Source: Bacteroidales bacterium
Lineage (GTDB): Bacteria > Bacteroidota > Bacteroidia > Bacteroidales > UBA932
DNA length: 64,000 bases
NCBI GenBank assembly: GCA_017476575.1
Contig: JAFUZO010000078.1
Coordinates: forward strand, 21,511 to 85,510
Direction of reading: 5' to 3'
Below are positions 18,194 to 28,018 of the stretch, one piece after another. The position numbers and the translations under genes were made by a program. Each line of letters starts with the position of its first letter. Position 1 is the stretch's first letter. The notes below the pieces were generated by a model. It was not told the DNA's origin, made no database searches, and worked only from the letters and a program-made list of their open reading frames with translations.

Positions 18194-19729
18194 ATGAAGA
18201 AAAGAGCACTCATCAGCGTCAGCGACAAGACCGGCTTGGTCCCGTTTGTCGAGGGTCTCGAACGCCTCGGCTGGGAGGTCATCGCCACCGGCGGCACGCA
18301 GAAACTCTTGGAGGCAAGCGGCATCCGCACCATCGGCATCAGCGAGATCACCGGTTTTCCGGAGATCTGCGACGGCCGCGTGAAGACCCTCCATCCCAAG
18401 GTACACGGCGCCCTCCTTGCCCGCCGGGATGTTCCCGCCCACATGGCCACCCTCGCCGAGAACGGCATCGAAACCATCGACCTCGTCTGTGTCAACCTCT
18501 ATCCCTTCCGGAAGACCATCGCGCAGGAAGGCGTCACGATGGAGGATGCCGTCGAGAACATCGATATCGGCGGCCCCAGCATGCTGCGCAGCGCCGCCAA
18601 GAACTGGAACGCCGTCACCGTCGTCTGCGACCCCGCCGATTACGACCGCATCCTGGACGAAATCGCCCGCGAGGGCGGCACGTCGCCCAAGACCCGGCTC
18701 GAGCTCAGCGCCAAAGCCTACACCCACACCGCCGAATACGACATGTGCATTGCCACCTACATGCGCGGGCAGGCCGGCCTGACCCGGAAACTCTTCTTGG
18801 AGTATGACCACAAGCAGCCGCTCCGCTATGGCGAAAACCCCCACCAGGGCGCGGAGTTCTACGCGGAGTGCACCCCCCGTCCGTACGCCCTCCCCTTCGC
18901 CCGGCAGATCCAGGGCAAGGAGCTGTCCTACAACAATATCCAGGATGCCAATGCCGCTCTGAACGTCCTGCGGGACTTCTCCGAGCCGTTCTGCGTCGTC
19001 CTCAAGCACATGAATCCCTGCGGTGCGGCCGTCGGAAAGGACATCGAAGAGGCCTGGCAGGCCGCCTATGAGGCGGACAAGGTGAGCATCTACGGCGGCA
19101 TCGTAGCGGTCAACCGCGAGCTCACCGCCCAGGTCGCGGCCGGCATGAAGCCCATCTTCCTCGAAATCGTCATCGCCCCGTCCTTCAGTCCCGAGGCGCT
19201 GGAAATCCTTTCTTCCAAGAAGAATCTCCGTGTCCTGGAAGTCGACATGACCCCGGAGACCGTGACACCGACCCAGTATGTCGGGGTCAACGGCGGCCTC
19301 CTCGTCCAGCAGCTCGATACCAAGGTCGAAAACGTCACGCCGGAGATGTGCGTCACGGCCGTCAAGCCCGACGCCGCCCAGCTCCCGGACCTCGACTTCG
19401 GCTGGAAGATCGTCAAACACATCAAGTCCAACGCCATCGCCGTCGTCCGGGACGGACATACCATCGGTGTCGGTGCCGGGCAGACCAACCGGGTCGGCTC
19501 CGCCGAAATCGCCCTCGAGCAGGCAAAGTCCGCCGGCTTCACCGAAGGGCTCGTCCTCGCCTCCGACGGCTTCCTGCCGTTCGACGACACCGTCGCCCTT
19601 GCCGCCCGCTACGGCGTGACGGCCATCGTCCAGCCGGGCGGCAGCATCCGGGACGCCGACGCCATCGCGAAGGCCGACGAACTCGGCATCACCATGCTTT
19701 TCACCGGCATCCGCCATTTCAAACACTGA
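18194..19729 (+). CDS. purH: Bifunctional AICAR transformylase/IMP cyclohydrolase PurH
   Basis: The 511-residue protein joins an N-terminal MGS-like IMP cyclohydrolase domain (KKRALISVSDKTGL, ATGGTQKLLEASGI, DGRVKTLHPKVHGALL) to a C-terminal AICAR formyltransferase domain. The latter has LRYGENPHQGAEFY, the KHMNPCGAAVG loop carrying catalytic Lys and His, and FLPFDDTV. It performs the last two steps to IMP and needs 10-formyl-tetrahydrofolate. It starts 21 bases after purM and ends 3 bases before the purD ATG, so it belongs to the same transcript. Confidence 0.95.
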   Translation: MKKRALISVSDKTGLVPFVEGLERLGWEVIATGGTQKLLEASGIRTIGISEITGFPEICDGRVKTLHPKVHGALLARRDVPAHMATLAENGIETIDLVCVNLYPFRKTIAQEGVTMEDAVENIDIGGPSMLRSAAKNWNAVTVVCDPADYDRILDEIAREGGTSPKTRLELSAKAYTHTAEYDMCIATYMRGQAGLTRKLFLEYDHKQPLRYGENPHQGAEFYAECTPRPYALPFARQIQGKELSYNNIQDANAALNVLRDFSEPFCVVLKHMNPCGAAVGKDIEEAWQAAYEADKVSIYGGIVAVNRELTAQVAAGMKPIFLEIVIAPSFSPEALEILSSKKNLRVLEVDMTPETVTPTQYVGVNGGLLVQQLDTKVENVTPEMCVTAVKPDAAQLPDLDFGWKIVKHIKSNAIAVVRDGHTIGVGAGQTNRVGSAEIALEQAKSAGFTEGLVLASDGFLPFDDTVALAARYGVTAIVQPGGSIRDADAIAKADELGITMLFTGIRHFKH

Positions 19730-19732
19730 AAC

Positions 19733-21004
19733 ATGGGTGACAAGAAGGTACTGGTTGTAGGGGGAGGCGGACGCGAACACGCCATTGTGGACGCGCTCGC
19801 CCGTTCTCCCCAAGTCGGCACCATCTGGTGCGCTCCGGGCAATGCCGGCATCGCCCGGGAGGCGACCTGCGTCCCGATCAAGGACACGGACGTGGAGGCC
19901 CTGAAGGCCTTCGCCCTCGAAAACGGGGTGGACCTGACCGTCGTGGGGCCGGAAGCCGCCCTCGCCGTCGGCATCGTGGATACGTTCCGTGCCGCCGGGC
20001 TCCACATCTTCGGCCATACGAAGGCCGCGACCCGCATCGAGAGCAGCAAGGAGTTCGCCAAGAAGTTGATGCAGCGGCATGGCATCCCGACCGCAGACTA
20101 CCGCAGTTTCACCGAATATGACGAGGCCCGCCGCTATGTCGCGGCCCGTCCGCTGCCCGCCGTCCTCAAATACGACGGGCTGGCCGCCGGGAAGGGCGTG
20201 GTCGTCGCCGGAACCCTCGCCGAGGCGGACGAGGCTCTGCGCAGCATGCTGTTGGACGAAGCCTACGGCACGGGCAAGGTCGTCGTCGAAGATTTCCTCA
20301 CCGGGCCGGAGTTCTCCTTCATGGCTTTCGTGGACGGTACCCGGGTCTACCCGATGCCGTGCGCCCAGGACCACAAGCGGGCCTTCGACGGCGACAAAGG
20401 GCCCAACACCGGCGGGATGGGTGCCTACACCGGCCTCCCCTTCCTTACGGAGGAAGACCGGGAGTCCGCCTTCCGACAAATCCTCTGCAAGGCGGCCGAG
20501 GCGATGGCTGAAGAAGGCTGTCCGTTGTCGGGCGTCCTGTACGGCGGCCTGATGAAGACCCCGCAGGGCATCCGGGTCATCGAGTTCAACGCCCGTTTCG
20601 GCGACCCCGAAACGGAGGTGGTGCTGCCGTTGCTGGAGAGCGATATCTACCCACTGCTCGAAGCAGTCGCCGACCATCGCCCCGCCCCGGAACCGGTCTG
20701 GTCCGACCAGGTGACCCTCGGAATCGTGCTGGCCTCCAAAGGCTACCCCGGCTCATACGAGAAAGGATTTCCCATCGACGGGCTCGACACGGTCGATGCG
20801 AAAATCTACCACATGGGAACCAGGTGCGACAGCGGTCGTCTCGTCACCGCCGGGGGCCGGGTGCTCATGGTCGTCTGCGAGGGGACGGAAATCGCAAAGA
20901 CCCGGGACCGTGCCTACCGTGAGGCCGCCCGGATCTCCTGTGAAAACCTGTTCTATCGCAATGACATCGCCCATCAGGCGATACCCACGCGGGAGAAGAT
21001 GTAG
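19733..21004 (+). CDS. purD: Phosphoribosylamine-glycine ligase PurD
   Basis: The 423-residue ATP-grasp enzyme makes GAR from phosphoribosylamine, glycine and ATP. It has the N-terminal [17 protein letters not shown] motif, the ATP-binding [16 protein letters not shown] stretch, [10 protein letters not shown], and [18 protein letters not shown] with the metal ligands. Length matches the family. It follows purH by 3 bases and is the last gene of the plus-strand purine operon. Its 3' end overlaps the convergent purB coding region by 31 bases, and I see no hairpin terminator for either gene there. Confidence 0.95.
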   Translation: MGDKKVLVVGGGGREHAIVDALARSPQVGTIWCAPGNAGIAREATCVPIKDTDVEALKAFALENGVDLTVVGPEAALAVGIVDTFRAAGLHIFGHTKAATRIESSKEFAKKLMQRHGIPTADYRSFTEYDEARRYVAARPLPAVLKYDGLAAGKGVVVAGTLAEADEALRSMLLDEAYGTGKVVVEDFLTGPEFSFMAFVDGTRVYPMPCAQDHKRAFDGDKGPNTGGMGAYTGLPFLTEEDRESAFRQILCKAAEAMAEEGCPLSGVLYGGLMKTPQGIRVIEFNARFGDPETEVVLPLLESDIYPLLEAVADHRPAPEPVWSDQVTLGIVLASKGYPGSYEKGFPIDGLDTVDAKIYHMGTRCDSGRLVTAGGRVLMVVCEGTEIAKTRDRAYREAARISCENLFYRNDIAHQAIPTREKM

Positions 21005-22269
21005 TCCACGTTCTTGAAATAATAGTCCAGCGTAAAGCAGGCTCGCAGCTCCTCTCCGGAGAGATTCGACATCACCGTCGGGTCGTCGGAGAGGAGCTTC
21101 TGGTAGTCAAGTCCGTTACTCCAGGCTTGCATGGCCAGGGGCTGCACGGTATCGTAGGCGGTCTCCCGCGAGAGGCCCTTGCCGATGAGGGCATTCATGA
21201 CCCGCTGGGCGAAGATAACCCCGTGGGTACAGTAGATGTTCTTGAGCATGTTCTCCGGATAGACGGTCAGGTTCTCGAGGATGCCGCGGAACCGGGTGAG
21301 CATGTAGTCGAGGAGTTCGGTCGCATCCGGGAGGATGATGCGTTCGGTGCTGGAGTGGGAGATATCGCGCTCGTGCCACAGGGCGACGTTCTCGCAGGAG
21401 GTCGCCATGTAGCCGCGCATGACACGGGCGCAGCCGCAGATATTCTCGCTGGAGATGGGATTGCGCTTGTGCGGCATGGCGCTGGATCCCTTCTGGCCTT
21501 TCCGGAAGGCTTCCTCCGCTTCCCGCACCTCGGTCCGCTGGAGGCTCCGCACCTCCATCGCCATCTGCTCCAGAGTGGAGGCGATGACAGCGAGGGTGGA
21601 CATATACCAGGCATGACGGTCGCGCTGGAGGACCTGGGTGGAGATGTCCGCACTCTCGATGCCGAGCTTGCCGCAGACATAGTCCTGGATGAAGGGCGGA
21701 ATATTGGCGAAGTTGCCGACGGCCCCGCTCATTTTGCCGGCCTCGACACCCTTGGCAGCCTGGCGGAACCGCTCGATGTTGCGTTTCATCTCGGCATACC
21801 ACAGCGCCCACTTCAGGCCGAAACTGGTGATGTCGGCGTGGATGCCGTGGGTACGGCCGATGCAGGGGGTGTCCTTGAACTCGAGGGCACGGCGGCGCAG
21901 CACGTCGAGGAAGCCTTCCATGTCCTTCATGAGGATGGCATCGGCCTGCTTGAGCAGATAGCCGTTGGCCGTATCGACCACGTCGGTGGAGGTGAGGCCG
22001 TAATGGACCCATTTCCGCTCCTCGCCGAGGCTTTCGCTGACGGCGCGGGTGAAAGCGACGACGTCGTGGCGGGTCTGTTCCTCGATTTCTTTGATGCGCT
22101 CGACGCTGAAGCGGGCGTCGCGGCGGATCTTGTCCACGTCTTCGCGCGGGATGACGCCGAGTTCGCTCCAGGCTTCGCAGGAGAGGGTCTCGACCTCCAG
22201 GTAGGCGGCGAACTTGTTCTCTTCTGTCCAGATGGCCCGCATGCAGGGCCGGGAATACCGTTCAATCAT
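20974..22269 (-). CDS. purB: Adenylosuccinate lyase PurB
   Basis: The 431-residue protein removes fumarate from SAICAR and from adenylosuccinate. The signature [18 protein letters not shown], the superfamily catalytic-serine loop, is intact, as are [14 protein letters not shown] and [14 protein letters not shown]. The start is set at the ATG giving MIERYSRP, the conserved beginning of the B. subtilis-type enzymes. A TTG three codons upstream is less likely. It follows purF on the minus strand after 54 bases, so the two form an operon running against purD, with a 31-base convergent overlap at the 3' ends. Confidence 0.94.
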   Translation of the reverse strand: MIERYSRPCMRAIWTEENKFAAYLEVETLSCEAWSELGVIPREDVDKIRRDARFSVERIKEIEEQTRHDVVAFTRAVSESLGEERKWVHYGLTSTDVVDTANGYLLKQADAILMKDMEGFLDVLRRRALEFKDTPCIGRTHGIHADITSFGLKWALWYAEMKRNIERFRQAAKGVEAGKMSGAVGNFANIPPFIQDYVCGKLGIESADISTQVLQRDRHAWYMSTLAVIASTLEQMAMEVRSLQRTEVREAEEAFRKGQKGSSAMPHKRNPISSENICGCARVMRGYMATSCENVALWHERDISHSSTERIILPDATELLDYMLTRFRGILENLTVYPENMLKNIYCTHGVIFAQRVMNALIGKGLSRETAYDTVQPLAMQAWSNGLDYQKLLSDDPTVMSNLSGEELRACFTLDYYFKNVDYIFSRVGIA

Positions 22270-22323
22270 GGTTTTCAAGGTTTCTGTAAAAAATGGCCTG
22301 CCTCATTTTTTAGATAAGGTTTA

Positions 22324-23697
22324 TCAATATAATGCAGTCGGATAATCTCCGGTGAAACAGGCGAAGCACATGTCGCTGCGGCAGGGGGCCGAGGCGAGGG
22401 TGTCCTCTTTGCTGAGGAAGAAGAGGGAGTCGGCGCCGATGAGTTGCCGGACCTCTTCGACGCTCCGCCGGGCGCTGATGAGTTCGTCGTAGCAGGAGAT
22501 GTCGACCCCGTAGTAGCAAGGATGGGTGATGGGCGGGCTGGCAATGCGCACATGCACCTCGGTGGCACCGGCCTCCCGGAGCATGCTGACAATCTTGCGG
22601 GAGGTCGTTCCCCGGACGATGGAATCGTCGATGAGCACGATGCGCCTGCCCGAGACGATGCTCCGCACGGCCGAGAGTTTCATCTTCACACCCAGTTCGC
22701 GCATCTCCTGCGAAGGTTGGATGAAGGTGCGTCCGACGTACTTGCTCTTGACCAGACCCATCTCGTAGGGCAGACCGCTCTCCTCGGCATAGCCCGAGGC
22801 CGCGCTCAGGCTGGAGTCCGGGACTCCGACGACGATATCGGCCTCGACCGGCGCGACCCGGAAGAGCCGCCGGCCCGTTTCCTTGCGGAAAGCATGCACA
22901 TTGCAGCCCTCGATGTCGCTGTCCGGGCGCGAGAAGTAGATATACTCCATCGCACACATCTTGTTGCGACGGAAACGCGAGTAGGTGTTGCTGCGGAGTC
23001 CGTGGGCATCGATGCAGATGACTTCACCCGGGTCCACATCCCGGAGGAAGGTGGCGCCGGTCGCCTCCAGGGCGCAAGTCTCGCTGGCGACCACATAGCT
23101 GTCCCCCCGCCGCCCGATGACAAGCGGACGCAGGCCGTATTTGTCGCGGCAGGCATAGATGCGGTTCTTGGTCATGATGAGGAAGGCGAAGGCGCCCTCC
23201 AACATGTTCAGGGCCTCGAGGATGGCCGTGATGCGAGGCTCGTTGCCCCTCTTCGTAACCAGATGGGCGAGAATTTCACTGTCCGAGGTGGAGTGGAAGA
23301 GGCTGCCCTTGCGTTCCAGGAAGTCCGTCAGCTGGCGGGCGTTGGTGATGTTGCCGTTGTGCGCCAAGGCAAAGTCGCCGGAGTAGTGGCGGAAATAGAA
23401 CGGCTGGACATTGTCGAGTCCGCCGCCGCCGTGGGTGGAATAGCGGACATGGCCGATGGCGCAGCTGCCCGGGCACGACCGCAGGTTCTCGTCCTTGAAC
23501 ACTTCGGTCACCAGACCGAGGCCCTTGTAGCGGTGGAAAGCGCCGTCGTCTCCGACAGTCACGATTCCGCAACCTTCCTGCCCCCGATGCTGGAGGCTGT
23601 GCAGGCCATAATAAGAGATCCGGGCCGCATCGGCGACATGCCAGGCTCCGAAAACGCCGCACTCTTCGTGCAAGCCTCTGAATTCCAGGTCTTCCAT
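22324..23697 (-). CDS. purF: Amidophosphoribosyltransferase PurF
   Basis: The 457-residue enzyme transfers ammonia from glutamine to PRPP, the first step of purine synthesis. The Ntn glutaminase starts at EECGVFG after a 12-residue propeptide, with Cys13 as the expected mature N-terminal nucleophile. The PRPP loop reads IVLIDDSIVRGTTSRKIV. Cysteines in NKMCAMEYIYF, the CYYGVDISCYDE region and DMCFACFTGDYP match the 4Fe-4S-containing, oxygen-sensitive form known from B. subtilis. The ATG at 23697 has GAAGGAA just upstream; a longer frame begins in the promoter region and was rejected. It is transcribed divergently from purC and ahead of purB. Confidence 0.95.
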   Translation of the reverse strand: MEDLEFRGLHEECGVFGAWHVADAARISYYGLHSLQHRGQEGCGIVTVGDDGAFHRYKGLGLVTEVFKDENLRSCPGSCAIGHVRYSTHGGGGLDNVQPFYFRHYSGDFALAHNGNITNARQLTDFLERKGSLFHSTSDSEILAHLVTKRGNEPRITAILEALNMLEGAFAFLIMTKNRIYACRDKYGLRPLVIGRRGDSYVVASETCALEATGATFLRDVDPGEVICIDAHGLRSNTYSRFRRNKMCAMEYIYFSRPDSDIEGCNVHAFRKETGRRLFRVAPVEADIVVGVPDSSLSAASGYAEESGLPYEMGLVKSKYVGRTFIQPSQEMRELGVKMKLSAVRSIVSGRRIVLIDDSIVRGTTSRKIVSMLREAGATEVHVRIASPPITHPCYYGVDISCYDELISARRSVEEVRQLIGADSLFFLSKEDTLASAPCRSDMCFACFTGDYPTALY

Positions 23698-23718
23698 TTC
23701 CTTCTTCGTAAGAAAGTA

Positions 23719-23726
23719 CAAATTTA
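23719..23726 (-). promoter_or_regulatory. Candidate -7 promoter element (TAAATTTG) for purF-purB
   Basis: The minus strand reads TAAATTTG 21 bases upstream of the purF ATG, within an AT-rich divergent region. A T-rich stretch lies upstream but an exact TTG at the right distance is lacking. Confidence 0.55.
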
Positions 23727-23760
23727 CACAAAATAAACTGAAAATAATCATGGAAAGCCC

Positions 23761-23791
23761 TTGCCAGTTTCATCGATTATGAGTAACTTTA
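23761..23791 (+). promoter_or_regulatory. Candidate promoter of purC
   Basis: TTG (23761-23763) and TAACTTTA (23784-23791), one base off TAnnTTTG, are 20 bases apart. The purC ATG follows 35 bases later. Confidence 0.5.
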
Positions 23792-23826
23792 GAAGTTTTT
23801 TGGAACACTCATTCAGTTAGTAGTAT

Positions 23827-24765
23827 ATGAACGCTATCCTCAACACCGATTTCCATCTCGAAGGGCAAAGGGGAAAGTACACGGGAAAGGTCCGCGACGT
23901 CTATGACATCGACGGGAAATTCCTCGTGATGGTCGTCACCGACCGCATCTCCGCCTTCGACGTGGTGCTTCCCGAGGGAATCCCCTACAAGGGACAGGTC
24001 CTCAACCGTATCGCCGCCCGGAACCTCGACGCCACCCGGGACATCCTTCCCAACTGGAAGCTCGCCGTCCCGGACCCGGCCGTCACCGTCGGTCTACGCT
24101 GCGAGCCGTTCAAGGTCGAGATGGTCGTGCGCGGCTACCTCGCCGGCCATGCCTGGCGGGAATACCGGGACGGCAAGCGTACCCTCTGCGGGGTCGCCCT
24201 TCCCGACGGCCTGGTCGAAAACCAGCGTCTCCCCCATCCCGTCATCACCCCGACCACCAAGGCGGCGGAGGGGCACGACGAGGACATCAGCCGCGAAGAA
24301 ATCATCGCCCAGGGGATCGTCTCTGCAGAAGATTATGCCGAACTGGAGCGGTACACCCTCGCCTTGTTCGAGCGTGGCACCTCGCTGGCCGCGGAGCGCG
24401 GGCTCATCCTCGTGGACACCAAGTACGAATTCGGCAAGCGGGACGGAATCATCTACCTCATGGACGAAATCCATACGCCCGACTCCTCCCGCTACTTCTA
24501 TGCGGAGGGCTATGCCGAGCGGCTCGCCCGGGGTGAACACCAGAAGCAACTCTCCAAGGAGTTCGTCCGCGAATGGCTGATGGCCGGCGGCTTCCAGGGC
24601 AAGGAGGGCCAGCAGGTTCCCCCCATGACCCCGGAGGTCGTCAACCGCATCTCGGACCGGTATATCGAACTGTACGAACAACTTACGGGCGAGCCATTCG
24701 ACCGTATCCCTTCCTCCCCCGGACAGATGGAAGCCCATGTGTCCGCCTGTCTTGCAACCTTATAA
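23827..24765 (+). CDS. purC: Phosphoribosylaminoimidazole-succinocarboxamide synthase PurC
   Basis: The 312-residue protein is the longer SAICAR synthase type common in Bacteroidetes. It ligates aspartate to CAIR with ATP. Catalytic motifs are intact: [26 protein letters not shown] at the N-terminus, [25 protein letters not shown], and LVDTKYEFG followed by [12 protein letters not shown]. It is transcribed alone from the purF-purC divergent region and stands 108 bases before purA. The gene at 16414 is a much more divergent member of the same family, so this copy probably supplies the enzymatic activity. Confidence 0.95.
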   Translation: MNAILNTDFHLEGQRGKYTGKVRDVYDIDGKFLVMVVTDRISAFDVVLPEGIPYKGQVLNRIAARNLDATRDILPNWKLAVPDPAVTVGLRCEPFKVEMVVRGYLAGHAWREYRDGKRTLCGVALPDGLVENQRLPHPVITPTTKAAEGHDEDISREEIIAQGIVSAEDYAELERYTLALFERGTSLAAERGLILVDTKYEFGKRDGIIYLMDEIHTPDSSRYFYAEGYAERLARGEHQKQLSKEFVREWLMAGGFQGKEGQQVPPMTPEVVNRISDRYIELYEQLTGEPFDRIPSSPGQMEAHVSACLATL

Positions 24766-24873
24766 TTGAACATGGAAAGATAGGCGGACGGTTTTGCGGA
24801 CAGGGCCCGGAACAGGGTCGCAAAGCGACAGGATGCAAAATCCCCGGTTATCTTTCACCCTAGCATAAAACGT

Positions 24874-26145
24874 ATGAAATCAATCGATGTAGTCCTCGGC
24901 CTGCAGTGGGGTGACGAGGGCAAAGGCAAGGTAGTCGATGTCCTGGCCCCACGCTATGATGTCGTAGCCCGTTTCCAAGGTGGTCCGAACGCCGGGCATT
25001 CCGTGTGCTTCAACGGTACGGGCTTCGTACTCCACACCGTCCCTTCCGGCATCTTCCGGCAGGGTTCTGTCAACATCATCGGCAACGGCGTGGTCGTCGA
25101 CCCGGTCATCCTCATGGAGGAGGTCGCCCAGATCGAAGCAAACGGAATCCGTACCGGCGAAAAACTGAAAATCGCCAAGCGGGCCAGCCTCATCCTGCCG
25201 ACCCACCGGATCCTCGACGCTGCCCAGGAGGCGAGCAAGGGCAAGTCCAAGATCGGTTCCACCCTCAAGGGCATCGGGCCGGCCTACACGGACAAGGCCG
25301 GACGCGCCAGCCTTCGGATCGGCGACATCAGTGCGCCGGATTTCAAGGAGCGCTATGCCACCCTGAAAGCTGCGCACCTGCGCGAAATCTCCAGTCTCGG
25401 GTACACCGAGTTCGACATCACAGAGTATGAGCAGCGCTGGTTTGCCGCTGTAGAGGCCATGACCCGCTTCGAGTTCATCGACAACGAGGTCGACATCAAC
25501 CGCCGCCTCGACGAGGGGGCTACCGTCCTCGCTGAAGGAGCACAGGGCTCACTCCTGGACATCGACTTCGGGACCTATCCATTCGTCACTTCCTCCAGCA
25601 CCCTCTGTGCAGGCGCCTGTACGGGACTCGGCGTCGCCCCGTCCCGCATCGGCCAGGTCTTCGGCATCTTCAAGGCCTACTGCACACGGGTCGGCTCCGG
25701 CCCGTTCCCGACCGAGCTCGACAACGAGACCGGCGATACGCTCCGGCGCATCGGCGGCGAATACGGAGCGACCACCGGGCGCCCCCGCCGCTGCGGCTGG
25801 CTGGACCTCGTCGCCCTCAAGTACACCGTGAAACTCAATGGGGCCACCGCGCTCATCATGATGAAATGCGACGTACTCAGCGGTTTCGACACCATCCGTG
25901 TCTGCACCGGCTACGAGATGGATGGCCGCAGCATCGACTGGTTCCCCTACGAGGCCGCCGACCGCCCCGTCACGCCCATCTACAAGGAGTTCAAGGGCTG
26001 GAAGGGCGACCTCTCCGGCATCCGGACCTACGACGCCCTCCCGGTGGAACTCAAAGACTACATTGCCTTCATCGAACGGTACACCGGCGTCCCTGTCAAG
26101 GTCATCTCCATCGGCAAGGACCGCGACGCGACCCTGTTCCGCTGA
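24874..26145 (+). CDS. purA: Adenylosuccinate synthetase PurA
   Basis: The 423-residue GTP-dependent enzyme joins aspartate to IMP in the first AMP-specific step. It shows LQWGDEGKGKVVD with the catalytic Asp, FQGGPNAGHSV with the catalytic His, LKGIGPAYTDKAGR, and AEGAQGSLLDIDFGTYPFVTSS. The C-terminal FKGWKGDLSGIR and GKDRDATLF are also present. Length matches the family (about 420-430). The stop shares a base with the start of the lipoate ligase/lipoyl synthase fusion (TGATG), so these unrelated functions are probably cotranslated. Confidence 0.95.
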   Translation: MKSIDVVLGLQWGDEGKGKVVDVLAPRYDVVARFQGGPNAGHSVCFNGTGFVLHTVPSGIFRQGSVNIIGNGVVVDPVILMEEVAQIEANGIRTGEKLKIAKRASLILPTHRILDAAQEASKGKSKIGSTLKGIGPAYTDKAGRASLRIGDISAPDFKERYATLKAAHLREISSLGYTEFDITEYEQRWFAAVEAMTRFEFIDNEVDINRRLDEGATVLAEGAQGSLLDIDFGTYPFVTSSSTLCAGACTGLGVAPSRIGQVFGIFKAYCTRVGSGPFPTELDNETGDTLRRIGGEYGATTGRPRRCGWLDLVALKYTVKLNGATALIMMKCDVLSGFDTIRVCTGYEMDGRSIDWFPYEAADRPVTPIYKEFKGWKGDLSGIRTYDALPVELKDYIAFIERYTGVPVKVISIGKDRDATLFR

Positions 26146-27968
26146 TGAAATACCTGGAACTGCCCCCTTCCCCGGAGCCCCGGAAACTACCCTTCTACTT
26201 TGTCGTGGAAGAGTATGTCGCCACCCGTTTCAACGATGCCGGCTACTTCTTTGCCTGGCAGGTCCCCCCGACCGTGATGCTGGGGCGGAACCAATTGGCC
26301 GACAATGAGGTAGACCTTTCCTTCTGCCGGAGCCACGGCATCGACATCTTCCGGCGCAAGAGTGGCGGGGGATGCGTCTTCGCAGACGAGGGGTGCCTCC
26401 AGTTCTCCTACATCGTCCCGGACGAGAGTCCGGCCGAGGCCTTCCGCCGATACATGCAGACAACCGCCGACGTGCTCCGTGCCGCTGGAGCGGATGCGGA
26501 GCTTTCGGGGCGGAACGATATCCTCATCGACGGCCGCAAGGTCGCCGGGGCCGCCTTCTACCGGACCGGGCGGCGGTGCGTCATGCACAACACGCTCCTT
26601 TACAGCACCGACCTGGACCTCCTGGAGAAGGCGCTGACCCCGCCGATGGAAAAACTGGAAAGCAAGGGGGTGGCCTCGGTCCGCGACCGGGTCGGCAACG
26701 CCGGCGGGGCTGTCGGGCTCCCGATTCCCGATTTCATCGCCTTCGCCCGGAAGCAGGTCTGTGGCAACGAGGTGCGGCACCTCACCGAGGAAGACCTGGC
26801 GCAGATCCGTCTCATCGAAGGGCGGCTGGGCTCCGACGCCTTCGTCTACGGACACAATCCCCGCTATTCGCTCGTAAGGCAGCTGCATGTCCCCGACGTG
26901 GGGCGGCTGGAAGCCTTCATCGAGGTCAAAGGCGGACGGATCACCGACTTCGACCTCGCCGGAGACTATTTCCTCATCGGTGACCTGGACAACGACCTGG
27001 TGGCCCGGCTCTCCGGCGTGCCGTTCAACCGGGAAGCCGTCACGGGTGCCCTTGCAGACATTCCCCTCCCCTCCATCATCCGGAATCTGGAGTCCGACGC
27101 TTTCCTGCGGCTCCTGTTCGGCCGGAAGCCGCATGTTCCGAAACCGGAATGGCTGAAAGTCAGCCTGTCCACGAACCGGACCTTCCGGGAAACCGAGGAC
27201 ATCATCGAACGGAACGGCCTCCATACCATCTGCCGCAGCGGGCTCTGCCCCAACCGGGGCGAATGCTGGCGGGCCGGCACGGCGACCTTCATGATCGGCG
27301 GGGACATCTGCACGCGCAGCTGCCGGTTCTGCAACACAAAAAGCGGCCGTCCCCTGCCTCTGGACGCTACGGAACCAAGGCAGGTAGCCCGGTCCATCCG
27401 GCTCATGCATCTCCGCTACGCCGTCCTCACCTCCGTCGACCGGGACGACCTTCCCGATCTCGGAGCCGCTCATTGGGCCCGGACAATAGAAGCGGTGCGA
27501 CGGGAGAACCCGGATACGCGGATCGAGGTCCTGATTCCCGACTTCCAGGGGCGGACGGACCTTGTAGACCAAATCCTCGCCACCTCCCCGGATGTCGTGG
27601 GGCATAACATGGAGACCGTCCGGCGGCTGACCCCGTCAGTGCGTAGCGCCGCCCGCTACGATCGCTCCCTCGACGTGCTCCGGCACATCGCAGAGGCCGG
27701 CTCTACCTGCAAGACCGGCTTCATGGTCGGGCTCGGCGAGACGGCGGACGAGGTCGACGCACTCCTGGACGACATCCGCGCCACCGGCTGCCGGTCCGTA
27801 ACCATCGGCCAGTACCTGCAACCCACTTCCCGGCATCTCGATGTCGTGGAATACGTCACCCCGGAACAGTTCGACCGCTACCGCGCGACCGCCCTCGACA
27901 AGGGATTCACCCGCGTCGTCAGCGGCCCGCTCGTCCGCTCCTCTTACCACGCAGGGGAAGATTTTTAA
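26145..27968 (+). CDS. Fused lipoate-protein ligase A and lipoyl synthase (LplA-LipA)
   Basis: One continuous 607-residue frame holds two enzymes. Residues 1 to about 330 are a full LplA: the RRKSGGGCVFAD loop, RNDILIDGRKVAGAAFYR with the catalytic Lys, and the LplA C-terminal accessory domain. Residues about 331-607 are LipA: the auxiliary-cluster motif CRSGLCPNRGEC from residue 363, and the radical SAM motif CTRSCRFC with Cys 389, 393 and 396. GLGETADEV and the terminal RSSYHAG, whose Ser ligates the auxiliary cluster, complete it. The protein could attach octanoate or lipoate to carrier domains and insert sulfur. The start overlaps the purA stop (TGATG). No stop or frameshift lies at the junction, so this is a true fusion. 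Confidence 0.9.
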   Translation: MKYLELPPSPEPRKLPFYFVVEEYVATRFNDAGYFFAWQVPPTVMLGRNQLADNEVDLSFCRSHGIDIFRRKSGGGCVFADEGCLQFSYIVPDESPAEAFRRYMQTTADVLRAAGADAELSGRNDILIDGRKVAGAAFYRTGRRCVMHNTLLYSTDLDLLEKALTPPMEKLESKGVASVRDRVGNAGGAVGLPIPDFIAFARKQVCGNEVRHLTEEDLAQIRLIEGRLGSDAFVYGHNPRYSLVRQLHVPDVGRLEAFIEVKGGRITDFDLAGDYFLIGDLDNDLVARLSGVPFNREAVTGALADIPLPSIIRNLESDAFLRLLFGRKPHVPKPEWLKVSLSTNRTFRETEDIIERNGLHTICRSGLCPNRGECWRAGTATFMIGGDICTRSCRFCNTKSGRPLPLDATEPRQVARSIRLMHLRYAVLTSVDRDDLPDLGAAHWARTIEAVRRENPDTRIEVLIPDFQGRTDLVDQILATSPDVVGHNMETVRRLTPSVRSAARYDRSLDVLRHIAEAGSTCKTGFMVGLGETADEVDALLDDIRATGCRSVTIGQYLQPTSRHLDVVEYVTPEQFDRYRATALDKGFTRVVSGPLVRSSYHAGEDF

Positions 27969-27977
27969 GAAAATCCC

Positions 27978-28007
27978 TTGGAGTTCCGGAGAAAAGTGTT
28001 ACCTTTG
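27978..28007 (+). promoter_or_regulatory. Promoter of tRNA-Val
   Basis: TTG (27978-27980) and TACCTTTG (28000-28007) are 19 bases apart, an excellent Bacteroidetes promoter, ending 11 bases before the mature tRNA 5' end. Confidence 0.8.
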
Positions 28008-28018
28008 CACTCCCATCC

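Noticed and set aside
17693..20677. Long open frame on the minus strand antisense to purM, purH and purD
   Set aside because: It lies opposite clearly conserved purine enzymes and arises from high GC and C-ending codons; its translation is low-complexity and has no recognisable family.
25866..26144. Longer start for the LplA-LipA fusion
   Set aside because: The extension runs out of frame inside purA and gives Arg/Pro-rich sequence; the TGATG overlap at 26143-26147 provides a natural start.
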